Under the pieces are notes generated by a model that had not been told where the DNA came from, made no database searches, and saw only the letters and a list, made by a program, of their open reading frames with translations. Both the position numbers and the translations under genes were made by a program. Shown here piece after piece: positions 23,601-34,800 of a stretch of DNA of 64,000 nucleotides (position 1 is the first letter of the stretch; each line of letters opens with the position of its first letter). Origin of the DNA: Apostichopus japonicus (lineage: Eukaryota > Echinodermata > Holothuroidea > Aspidochirotida > Stichopodidae). The stretch is from positions 16,213,499 to 16,277,498 of the forward strand of contig NC_092565.1 of the NCBI RefSeq assembly GCF_037975245.1. Direction: 5' to 3'.

Positions 23601-26600
23601 CAAACATAACTCTCCTCCATATCTACTCAGGAGGTGCCTCTGCCACTGTGATTGAAACACCAACAGTGACCCAGATCTCTGAGCACTACTGGCCTCATCA
23701 GCAATCTTGTCTTCTAAGACAGGAGCAAAATGGAAGCGGTGTTCAGGACTTTCTTGCCTCCACTCCTCAATGCTTCCAAGAAGGTTCTCCTGGTCATACT
23801 TCGACTTCAGAGATTTTAAACGTGTCGAGTAGATCATGTTGCTGATGTCCCGTTGGGTGGGGAAAAACCTCCTGTTGTTCCATGATGGACACTTCTCCTC
23901 GGCAAAAAGCTCCTTCCTGACGTAAGTTTCAAGGAGGGACTTAATGAGAGCAGAGGACTGAAATCCCTCCATGACATACTCCTGAACCTTGCATGTTATG
24001 CGAGGATCAATTGGCATTGACAGCTCTTCAATCTGAAAATCAAGAGTAAATAGTCATGTATACAAATATGCAGTGGAAATGTGGGTAGGCCTATACGATA
24101 ATTGCATGTACTGAAAATTTTCAAAATGTCATTTTCTACATTACGCAAGTGCATTTTAAATGGAAAAGTGGATTTAAATAAGACAAGTATCTGAAGTTAT
24201 AGTTTTGGATAAAGATTGTTACATACATGCACAGGAATTGTATACATGACAAATATTTTGAGCAGTATCCAAATTTACGTTCAATTCTTTGGAAGATTCC
24301 AAAAATTGAAGAGGCATGGGACTCTGTCCACCCAGGAAGGGTTTCCCCCGAAGCTTGCTGAGCTTCTACTTCAGGGACTGTCAGTGAGGGCCCCTGATTA
24401 TTCCCCCTGATTATTAATCTGTGATTATGTAAGTCGAATACAGCCTGGGCAGATTCATTAAAGAATTGGTTAAAAAAAAAATAAAACAGAAATGGTGCCC
24501 GAAGACCCATGTCAAGATCTTACTATGTCTTGGGTGTGAAAGCTGTGTTCGCTGTCGGCGGGCAACTTCACAAATATTCTCCGCCGACAGTTGATGGTGC
24601 ATTCTTCCACTCCAAGGCTGGTTTTAATTTCCTTGGAAATTTGCTCTCTCTTCCATTTAGAAAGTCCAGTTATCTGTGAGGACAAAACCACATTATAAAT
24701 TAAGAAGTAGCTTCCAAAAAATATTTCTGTCCCACATGCTCATTGTCAACTCACCACCGACATAAATGGGGAAGTCCTAAATGTTGGACAATGCTCTTGC
24801 CACAGAAGAGTTGTTTTACTTGGCCAATTTTTTTGCGAGCTATTGAATGGAATATTCAATCATAACAATGTATATTTTACACCTGTGTTGTTTTCCTTTG
24901 CAGCATGCCAACTTGTCCACAAAACGTGGTAAAAACATTTTTTTATTAATTAAAAACATTTTTTAAGGATTCTCAAAAAAAAAGGGGTGTCCTGTTAACT
25001 AAGGAGCACAGGCCCCCTTTTTTTTTCTTTTTTTGACAAGAAGCTGTATTACTACAGTTGAGTCTCTTTAATACAAACTTCAGACCTAGCCAAATTGTTT
25101 GTTACATCAGAGTTTTGTATTAAGCGGAACATCAGTCTCATTCATAGTGCAAATAAATGCAAAGTTGGTATAAGGTTTTACGTTTGTTATAACCAGAATT
25201 TTGTAGTAACAGATTTTATACTAACATGATTCGACATTACATTTTCAAGTTCAAAGCAAAATAATCAGAAATTGCTCAATTTCAAACGATTTTTCAACCA
25301 TATACTCCACAGTTTGTCAACCACCCCCCCTGGCGGGATCTATAGTGCTGCATGTCTCCTTGTATGCGCATTATAGAGAAGATTTTTTTTTTATTGTTAG
25401 GGAAATTTTGACTGAGTTATGGGGATTTTCTGCTGTACCCATAATGTATTCAGGTCCCCTTATTAAAAATTGGACAACACCTATGTAGTCCCTACAGTTA
25501 CGGAGCAGGGAAGTGTGGAGTTGGGTCATAAAAAGGATGCTACCTACCTATTCTGACATCCCTACCCTATTTTATGGGAAAAGTGAAGGAAAAAAAACGG
25601 CCAAAAACCACAATCGTACACACAAAAAATCCTTACCTACCAACCCACCCAATTTGCCTGTGTCATGCCAGCAATTTCAAACCATCACTATGGCAGGCAT
25701 ATGACAAACAGGAATGGGTAAACCATCATAGCAAGAATTTTTGAATAATTGGTATTAGACTGTAACTGCAGTGATAACCTTGTACGAAATGGACGAGTAA
25801 CATTCTACCTTTAATTAAGAACAACTTTAAGTAAACTTTTTAACAAAAGAACTGTACCTCAAAGTCAGGGAACAGGATGACCTCCTTTGCAACAATGGTG
25901 GCGGGGCAGTTGATTTTCTTCATGGGCTGCAAGCGCATCCTTTTTTTTTTGTAATTGTGATCGGATGCATCCACCTTATAAAGAGATGTTGAAGGAAGCT
26001 ACATTAATTTTACAAGTCCTAATACATACATCTCTGCACATTTCATTCACTGATAAAGGTTTTCTATATCAAAAGAAATTTTCTAAAGAAATGTAGGCTA
26101 CTGAATAATGGACAGTATAAAATATTTTGATGTTTCATGCAGGACTGTGTGTATAAATTGCATCCAAAGAATTCATTTTTCGTAAGTGTATTGTTGCATT
26201 GGTGAAAAACGTAATTGGCTTTTTAATGGCATTTGTACTAAGAGAGGGGTCAGACTGTATTTCATCGAGTCCAAACTTCAAAAGACCTCACAAGAACATT
26301 TTTGGTTATTGTGGTAATTGTACATAGTTTTAGTTGATTGGCATACAACCTTGTTCTTCGCCTTCTCTTTCTTTGCAGCATTCCTGTCTGGTCCATGATG
26401 GCACTCATACCGAACAGCTTTCAACACAATATAGGGATGCCCAGTAAACATCTCATCACCCCACTGTAATCGGTGGTGTTGTGGGTTGACCTCTGAAGGA
26501 GTTGAAAACAATGTTTTAATTTTTTCAATTAATTTAATCAAAATGTCAAATGAAGGGTGGACACGCAATGCAAAGAATATCAAAGGTCATTCTGTGTCAT

Positions 26601-27950
26601 TTAAGCATGAGCATGTAACAAGTTTTTGAGACATGGTAAAAACAATAGCACTGCGTGCACAAAGAACTGCAATGGTAGATGGACTTTGAGAACTGTACAA
26701 TGATGAAATCATACTTTAATTTACATGAAAGTTAAATGAATTGCAACAAATTCAAGTTCAAGTGATGGTTGGTGCATGCATGCATGCATGCATATGCCAC
26801 ATTTGTTCATATGAAGTTCACAAGTTTTGCAAAACCAATGATCACCCACAAATCAAACATTGCACTGGATTATTTTCTTAAAAATGTAGCCTATATCAGG
26901 AAATGTCATGGACATTATGGAGTAGCCTAGCCCTAGGTCTATGCTGCCTAAATGTATGTACAGATGCATCAATATGATCAATTTACATTGTGTTCCTTCC
27001 TCCATGGTCTAAACAAAAGGTCTAAACCACAATATGGAGTGGATGACCTGATAATTGCACAAGAACCACCTTAACAGGGGCGTCGGCAGCTATTTGGGAT
27101 TGGTACGGCAGATCAGAGTGTGGCCATCTATCATTATTATGGGGGGGATGCTTGGTAGGTGAAACTACGCTACGCGCCACCATGGTTGGCGCGTAGCGTC
27201 TTGTAGAAATTTTGAAAAAATGCCTCCCAGATTGCAGGAAATGGCACTTCCCGAGCTTGAAAACAAGACCCCTGCCATGCCAAAGTAGTCACATTTAGCC
27301 TACTTGCTTGTTTCATTTTGGTTCTTTATTTGTTGCCATTTTTTTTTCGGGGGGGTCCTACTTTATTTATTTATTTTTTTGCGCCGTGAATATTGGTCCG
27401 GCGTTCGCTGGACTTGCCGCACCGGCTCCGATGCCCCTGCTTAATCAATCAGGGGAGATCAGATAAGACAATTGCTACTGCTAGGGCCTGCATCAACATG
27501 ATCAATTTACATTGTATTCCTTCCTCCATGATCTAAACATAAGGTCTAAACCACAATATGGAGGGAAAGGATGACCTGATAAGGACACAAGAACCACCTT
27601 ATCCAATCAATCAGGGGAGATCAGATAAGCTAATTGCTAGGGCCTGCAGCAACATGATCAAGTTACATCGTGTTCCTTCCTCCATGGTCTAAACATAAGG
27701 TCTAAACCACAATATGGAGTATAGGATGACCTGATAAGGACACAACAACCACGGTAAACTCACCTGTATGCCCAAAGTTTACCGAAGTTTTCACTGCGAT
27801 AAAGTGCGTCTTTGTGCCAACTTCGAATGCACATTTTAAATCCTCGAATTTTTCCCTATTTAGCACAAAGCCAAAGTGATCATCTTTACGTTCAGAATAA
27901 AATTCACGCCAATCGCACTGCGAACGTTCACCACCCTCGATGCCGGCCAT
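20619..27950 (-). CDS. Mutator-like (MULE) transposase with CARF-like N-terminus, D-D-E core and SWIM finger
   Basis: Nine exons join in phase: 27950-27764, 26492-26350, 25974-25858, 24673-24524, 24032-23369, 23142-22901, 22491-22316, 22046-21313, 20704-20619, giving 832 residues. Residues 63-200 resemble the CARF/ALS2CR8 family (RYECHHGPDRN, INCPATIVAKEVILFPDFE, RRIFVKLPADSEHSFHT). The MULE catalytic core shows D345 (LLDATYRTTKYAVPLF), D406 (MVDNCEAEINAL), the conserved ILCDFHREQAW after it, and E523 (TNNGIERQNRTLK). A SWIM zinc finger C-x-C-x9-C-x-H lies at about 638-652 (SCQCYDWLHTHWPCKH), and the C-terminus is Lys-rich. The enzyme would cut and join the TIRs in the nucleus. The ATG chosen has a good Kozak context (A at -3, G at +4); an in-frame ATG at 28046 lies inside the TIR. 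The last intron uses a GC donor; if it is not spliced, the protein ends at 21287. Confidence 0.85.
26960..27760. repeat. Three tandem copies of a ~165-bp repeat in transposase intron 1
   Basis: The blocks ATGATCAATTTACAT, CCTTCCTCCATG(A/G)TCTAAAC, CCACAATATGGAG, GATGACCTGATAA and AATCAGGGGAGATCAGATAA recur in order at about 26975-27492 (interrupted by the MITE at 27075-27439), 27493-27650 and 27651-27745. The first copy is split cleanly by the MITE, which shows the empty site. Confidence 0.85.
27075..27439. mobile_element. MITE with CAGGGGC termini, nested in transposase intron 1
   Basis: 365 bp, starting CAGGGGCGTCGGCAGC and ending CTCCGATGCCCCTG, flanked on both sides by CTTAA (27070-27074 and 27440-27444). 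The uninterrupted intron repeat copy at about 27595 shows the pre-insertion sequence. Internally it has a palindrome around ACGCGCCACCATGGTTGGCGCGT near 27175. Non-coding. Family not recognised. Confidence 0.75.
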
Positions 27951-27984
27951 GATGTGCGCTTGATAAATATGCAACGCAACAATG

Positions 27985-28092
27985 ACGTAATTCGGGAACC
28001 TAGAGCGCCGAGCACAGTTGCACCCGAAGCCGAGTTCCGAGGGCACTCGAATTGGTTCGACCCGCTGTAGGGGTTAGTATTTAGTGGCTTCC
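27985..28092 (-). repeat. Right terminal inverted repeat of the giant transposon
   Basis: Ends ...GTTAGTATTTAGTGGCTTCC, the inverted partner of 6775-6882 with four mismatches in 108 bp. The transposase start codon lies only 35 bp inside it, so this TIR probably supplies the transposase promoter. Confidence 0.92.
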
Positions 28093-28113
28093 TTATTTTG
28101 CAGCCACTCGTCT

Positions 28114-28625
28114 ATGGCAAGCCATGTGGGACAAACACTGCATAATTTATCCGCGTATTAATTTAAAAATTTACGCGTATTAATTCGTATTAATTTGAAC
28201 ATATACGCGTATATATTATTAGCCAATCATAAGGTTTAAATATGTCCGCGTAATAGTTCGAATATAAACACGTATTAATTGGAATACATCTATTCGAATT
28301 TATCATATATATCCTAATATGTATTCGAATATATACACGTATTAATTCAAATGTATACAAGTATTAAATCATGCTGTTGTCTGGATCAAGTACGTTTGGC
28401 CTGGGTGTACTTCAATAGTATATACTCATTTATTAAACTGACGAGGCTGCTTTGTGATAACTCTCGAAACTCGTTGAAAGTCGTTGAAACTCGTGAAAGC
28501 TATAAGACATGCCCGTTATTGTCTGATTTAATACGCGTATATATTCGAATTAATACGCGTATATAATATTCGTATTAATACTAGGATATATTATGCGGCG
28601 GTGTTTGTCCCATATGGCTTGCCAT
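28114..28625. mobile_element. Fold-back element next to the giant transposon
   Basis: 512 bp with inverted ends ATGGCAAGCCATGTGGGACAAACAC and the matching ...GTTTGTCCCATATGGCTTGCCAT. The interior is made of ACGCGTATTAATTCGAATATA-type palindromic words. It is flanked by ACTCGTCT (28106-28113) and ACTCGTCA (28626-28633), an 8-bp duplication with one mismatch. The surrounding sequence (AAGGCTTTGAAAGACC, TTATTTTGCAG) is itself locally duplicated just to the right, at about 28634-28710. Confidence 0.75.
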
Positions 28626-28633
28626 ACTCGTCA

Positions 28634-31439
28634 AGGCTTTGAAAGACCTTATATTGCAGGGTGGCTTGCCATACTCGTGAAGGCTTTGAAAGACATTATT
28701 TTGCAGTGTACGTGTCGGCAGAAATGTTGATCACAGCCTCATATAGGGAAAAATGCTGCTGAATCCTATCGATGCTTATTGACATAACTTTTCATGAGAA
28801 AGATGGGAGAAGAACGCAGTTCTTGTGTTTGTTAGATTTTTCAACAGATCCGTAATGGGGTCATATGACCTCATTTGTGTAAAGAAAATAGATTTGAAAT
28901 TTTAAGATTTTAAAACCCCTTTGGTGTTCATAGTCGGTAAAAGATATTTACTCTAATTTGTCGGTGGCCCTGTGATAACGTGACTTTGTCCGGGTTTTTC
29001 CTCCCCCCCCCCCATTTTTTATTTTTCATATTTAAAGGTATAGTATTTGATACTTAAATTGGTATTGGTCATCCCGTAACTATATAGGTTGACTTCATGG
29101 ATTTGGTTGGATCCCCTCTAGACATACATACCCTTTAAAAACACCAAAACATTCAAAAGGGATCAATTTCAGTCTGTTAAGGTCTACATTTAAGTCTTCA
29201 GGGTAAATGGTACACATGTTGCACGTGATGTTCATGATATCCTAGTGAACTTACTAATATTAGAACATATCGATGTAAACGTATAGCGTATATAGGTAGG
29301 CTTATATATATGTGTATATACGTGTGTGTATGTGTGGTTGTGTGTGTATGTGTGAGCATGTCTATAGGGGCCTCACAACTGGTGACGTGGGATAAAAAAA
29401 TTCTTGTCACCAGTTGTCGAACAATAGAGAACAATAGCCATCGGTTGTCCAGACAAAGGGTTAGAATAAAGGGAAATGTCATTGATCGTATAGCTGATAC
29501 AATAGAAAACAAGAAAACAAGTTTGGGCGGTGTGACTGTGTATATGTGTGTACTTATATGTAGGTCCCTATTAGTATATATATTGTACTGATGCCTGCAA
29601 CTGTCTGTCCTTCTCTGTGACTGGAGAACGTTTTTTCCCCTCTTCATTTTATCTTGTTTCTATACAATGTATCTGTATATTAACCCCTTAATTAAAATAA
29701 AACAAACCTGGTAGAGTTTAGTGACACGTCAAAATACCCAAAACAATACAAACCTCTTCTTATGGCTGGGAAAGCGGCCTTAATTCAACGCGCTAGGTTA
29801 CATTTCGGAGGCTATAAGACTATTTAATAATTAATTTAAGGTTTCATAAGTTTTACGCAGTCAACTCAATGACATATATTAGTTCCATATGTCACGTTAG
29901 CCGTACGGTAAGCCTCACTAGCTAAATTGAAAATTTCATAACAATGTTGATAGAATTAATTTTACTCATTTTTGTTTATATCTCTTCTTATATGAGCTAT
30001 CCTCTAAATTAATTGATTATTAAAAATTAATTCTGGTTCATTATCTTTTGCCATCTAAACCATTTGAAAAATAACGACCATGTAGTAGGCCTATCTCACT
30101 TTATAGCCCTATAGTATTGAAATAATTTCGTTTCATTACAACTTTTATAATATTTTTTATACAGGTAATAGAAACAGCATGATATCATAATGTGCTATGG
30201 TGTTGTACAAAGCTATATACAAATTTGATCGACTGAAAATTTCCCTTTTCTTTAACCTGTACAATTTCGGGAGAACATGAAAAGCCCCTCGAACCAATTT
30301 GTGCGTGTTCGGCCTTCAATAAAACCAAATGCTGTATCAGTCAATTGAATCGTACCTCTATTTTTCTGTTTACTCTCTAACTGAATGAAATTTCATTGAT
30401 ACATTTGTGAAGGGGTGAAATTCACGATGATTTGTAATCAATATACAACTAGACATTTTACGTATATAGTCTAATATTCCTCAATTATTAAACGATTTAC
30501 ACTTTTTCATATTAAATGATTATCTTAAGAGCATACCAGTCATATGCCTTTCAAGTTAAAAAAACAAAAATAAACAAAAGACAAATTAAACCAAACCAAA
30601 TCAAAAAGAAAAAAAAGAAGAAAAAAAGTATTTCTCAAACGATTTTAACGCAATGGCTTCGGAAAACTTTCAAGAAAAACTCATCTTTACATAAAGATAT
30701 ATACTTTCCCAAGGGCTTTTTATACATATAGCCTACCTGTACCTACAAATACGAACGTATAGAATAGTACACTGGGATATTACAACATGTATAGACTACT
30801 CAATTGTGAATACAAGAACGTTTGGGGAAATAGATTGTATTTTTTCTTCCAGTGTGAACAGCTTTTCTGTTTCATATATTTGTCACTCTACGGAAATGCT
30901 TTTCCGACTGAGAAACACATCACTGGTCTTTGTTGACCAAATCTTTTGGCTTAAGACAAAAAAAATGTATATTTTTTTTTTGGTTCTAACGACACTCCGT
31001 TATTGTACTTTATACATTTTTTTTAACCATATATATATTTTTTCTCAATAAAACCATCCCCTCTGTTATTTGACCTATCTCATTATCCAGCCGACATTGC
31101 CGCATATATAAGCCAGTAGCTGACACGTAGTGAACGCCGTAATCAATTTATATAAGGTCAAGTGTAATTCTTTGTTTTATACCTCTAAAGGATGTTTTTA
31201 CAAGGATTTTAATACTTTGCCTCCCAAGTAGACAAAGATTAGTATTTATGAGATTGAATGCAAAGCAGATGGGCCATACTGTACGTTATCCAGGATTTGT
31301 TATTTTGTCTATGACTGCGTACCATGAAATTAAAGATGCATGGCAAACTTAATTTGCTTGCATCAAATTTACCTCCAGGAAGTCATGTGTGGCCTGAGTA
31401 GAAGAGTGGCCCTGCTTGCATTTAAGCGCAGAATCAAAA
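28634..31439. other. Intergenic region, no gene seen
   Basis: AT-rich sequence with TG/TA microsatellite at about 29300-29345, short inverted words around 29370-29420 (ACAACTGGTGAC/GTCACCAGTTGT), and A-rich stretches near 30550-30630. Open frames here show no family resemblance. Confidence 0.45.
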
Positions 31440-31887
31440 GTGTGATAACACATATAAAGACGTGACTGGACAGATGCGACAACACAATAAAGACGGGACT
31501 GGGCAGATCATCTGCCGCAGATGTGATAACACATATAAAGACGTGAATTGGCAGATGTGATAACACATATACAGATGTACCGTAACTGTGCAGATGCGAT
31601 AACACATGCAAAGACGTGAATGGGCAGATGTGATAACACATATAAAGACGTGACTGGACAGATATGATCACACATATAAAGACGTGACTGGACAGGTGTG
31701 ATAACACATATAAAGACGTGAATTGGCAGATGTGATAACACATAAAAAGACGTGACTGGGCAGGTGTGATAACACATATAAAGACGTGAATTGGCAGATG
31801 TGATAACACATGAAGACGTGACTGGGCAGGTGTGATAACACATATAAAGACGTGACTTCGCAAATGTGATAACACATATGAGCAGAT
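31440..31887. repeat. ~34-bp minisatellite, about 13 units
   Basis: The unit TGTGATAACACATATAAAGACG followed by TGA(A/C)TTGGCAGA or a close variant repeats with a period of about 34 bp. Because TGATAACACAT has no stop on the minus strand in some frames, several overlapping His/Val/Cys-rich open frames appear (31369-31979). These are repeat artefacts, not genes. Confidence 0.9.
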
Positions 31888-34800
31888 GTGCAACAAAACA
31901 ACATGTGCATGAAGAAAAACAATGCGCAAAAATGTTGCATACTGTAGTTGCGTGTAATGAATATGCATATATTTACCAACTATGCAAGGTCACTTATACT
32001 GTGAAAACTTAAAAGTTGACCTTATCAAAAGAATGAGTGAAATAAATTTGGAGAATCGGAGGAAGTTTAAGGGAAGGGAAGGTAGGAGTATGAACGGGGT
32101 GAGGGGGGGGGGGGTGATTATAATGAAGAACCTTCAAACACGCTGCTAAATGTAAACAAATTACAGTCTCAGCAAATTTCGTTCCTCAACAAAGCGGGAA
32201 TTAATAACGAAATAAAACTGAGAAGTCATTGTCTGGTCTATTTTCTATCTGTTTTGGGAAAAGAGCTGGTTTTTGTCAAATTAGAGAGAGAGGAAGTCAC
32301 AATGACTCGAGTTACAGGTAACCTTTGTGAATTACAATAGTATTATAAACACATGCGGTATCACTTACGTGGTATAATATACCTATTATGAGTTATGAAA
32401 TAATTTAGTCATAGAGCATAATCATCGTCCCCATAGGGAGCATAATCGTCCCCCTAGGGAATATCTGAATATGGATTACCTGGTAATTGTTGTGTTCCAG
32501 CTCCCTGGGCTTACCATCCAAATACAGAACCAGGAAGGCAAATCTTTAAGTAACATGGTAGTGTTTAGGCCTACGTACTAACCTATTTTGAAGAGGAAAA
32601 TAGACAAGTTTTCCAGACGTGCTTAGTAGAGCCAGTATTATTTTAATTATATATTATTAAGATCAACTAAACAAATATTTGAAGGATATATAAAAGTTTC
32701 TTTATTTTGCCTACTTCGATCTTCATCAATTTACCCTCACATCAGTCAGTCCTGCAGTGTACAGCGAGCGAGATAAGAAACCACGTGGTTGGATTTGACG
32801 GTACGGCGTCTGATCACAAACCTTGGCGCACCTGGTAAACTATGGCAAACTGTCATAGTACGATGACATTCTAGCTTATGTAGGTTTGTTGGTGACACTA
32901 TCTGTTAAAACGATTTAATTAAAGCCTCTTGTACTCTGCAGAACAGACTTGAATCGTAAATGACTGAATGCTATTCATATTCTCTCGGCTACAGTATAAT
33001 CGTAATCAGAAAAATACACGTGACGTCACCTTTTGCTCAATGATCATCATCAACCCCAGTCCCCTTTATTGAGGTCAGTGTTACCATGGCGAAGTATCAG
33101 ACCTCTTGCAATAGTCTTACAAGGTTTATGTCACTGTACTATGACCGGTTAGGTCACTCGGAGTGACGTCAGTATGAATGTATTTTGATGAGCATATATT
33201 CGTGGTTCATAACAATAATATAACGTCACCTGGTTGAAATGGTGGCGCTGAATACTTCATTTGGTTGTTACGTTACGTTACGTGACATGGTTATGACACG
33301 TAATGTAGGCATTGTTGGCAGTATACTCTGATCTTGGTAAGTGTGTTGGGCTATGCATGGTGATAATTTGGGATAGGTGGTATGAATATATCACTGTGAC
33401 GAATGACGTCACTTCCGCCTTATTACATGAATTGATCTCGACACAACACACTTGACGTCGGTGATAGAGGTACGTCACTCTGAGGTCAATGCAAGACTTG
33501 GTTCAACCTTGTTACAATGCTAAGTCAATTGATTCATACGTCACTCACGGTCGGTCATGTGATGTGCATACTTCCCTTGGTATTAGCATGCGCTGTGACA
33601 TACAAAAAGACTTGGTTCATCACCAACAGTGACTATCAGTCGTGACTTGGTTCAGGACTGTCACGGACAATGTCAGTTACTTGCAGCAGTGGAAGAGGCC
33701 TCGCCTGGTGCATAGAGATGACTCCGGTCTGCACTGAGACCATGCTGGGCGTTTGAAAAATTGACCGGACACACGAAAATCGCATGTGCTCACTATATTA
33801 AATAAATAATGCAATAATGGCAACTATAAGCATTGAGTATCTTTTGATCGGTTTTTATACTACCAGTGAAATTAGTATTGTTAGATTTATCTAACAAGTA
33901 ACCATTGCTTCGAAACAAATGTAGTGACATGGTTTTATCAACTATAAGTATATAGAAAAATTATTCTCGCGGTACCATACCCTAAGTCGACACATGGGTC
34001 CCGTATGAAGGCGCGTGTTAAGAAGAAATGTACCAAGCCGTACGGAAGGTCATTACCAGACCAATGGCCCTTTTTGATGTCGTAATATTTCATATGGTCA
34101 CGCTATAGTTCTGGCTGTAGGTGTTGCTGACCCTCACCGGTAGTTCATCTTAAATCTCTATCCTCACTCTACCCAGCCTAGTCTTACCCCATCCTAGTCT
34201 TACCCAACCCAACCCTCATCCAACGTCAATGAGAGTGAGGAACACAATGGACTATACAGTCATGTAGACATATTGGTTTGATATAAACAAAACTATGAGT
34301 CACTGCTTTCTCTTTGCTTCGGAAATATCATATTCGTCAATATGCTTCACAATTAAATGGCATTTTTGGCTTCCCATGTGTTTATTTAGTACTAGGGCCA
34401 CAACCACACTTTACACGGTAAAGGCCTAGCTAACACAGGAAGGAATTATTGGACTACATAATCTAATCAAGTAACCCATCAAAAAAGTCTTAATTTAGAA
34501 CAAAAAACAAAACTTCTCACGGAAAATTTGAATGAGAGGGTTATCTTGTTTTTCCTCTCATACATATTGGAAATATTTGAAACCATTCGGAAATAACCTG
34601 CCAAAGACGATAACACAGAGGAAACAGGAAAGAGAAAGAACAAGAAAATATTGTCGTCCTCTATACGGTTGGAGTTCTGAATTCATTTCACGGTCAGTGG
34701 TCCTAGTATCGACAGTTGGCCATGATAAAAGACCCAATCCCGAGAGAGGACACTTTAAAGGGATATCTCGATAATAGTAAATGCCATTCCTGTGGTGATG

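Larger units (their letters stand above)
6775..28092. mobile_element. Giant (21.3 kb) Mutator-like DNA transposon with TIRs, transposase, Ulp1-PHD gene and satellite arrays
   Basis: The two ends are long inverted repeats: 6775-6882 and the reverse complement of 27985-28092 match over 108 bp with four mismatches, starting GGAAGCCACTAAATACTAAC. Between them lie two minus-strand genes, a MULE-type transposase (27950 to 20619) and a Ulp1-protease/PHD-finger gene (17286 to 12908), plus a 119-bp satellite that fills 6892-12320. Several small transposons are nested in introns and spacers. MULEs are commonly a few kb long with 8-11-bp target duplications, so this one is unusually large. No target duplication is seen at the outer ends. 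Similar TIRs, a transposase starting just inside one TIR, and matching intron phases throughout argue that the element was recently autonomous. Confidence 0.88.

Noticed and set aside
6775-28092. Classifying the element as Zisupton/KDZ because of SWIM plus Ulp1 plus PHD
   Set aside because: The transposase has the MULE-type D-D-E set with CDFH and the NNGIERQN motif. I see none of the KDZ-type catalytic motifs.
31369-31979. Overlapping long minus-strand open frames rich in Cys, His and Val
   Set aside because: All are translations of the 34-bp minisatellite, which happens to lack stops; no start context, splice sites or family.
32280-32318. Short ATG exon (ACTCGAGTTACAG before GTAACC) as first exon of the coiled-coil gene
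   Set aside because: Its ending phase does not match the exon at 40423, and nothing connects them.
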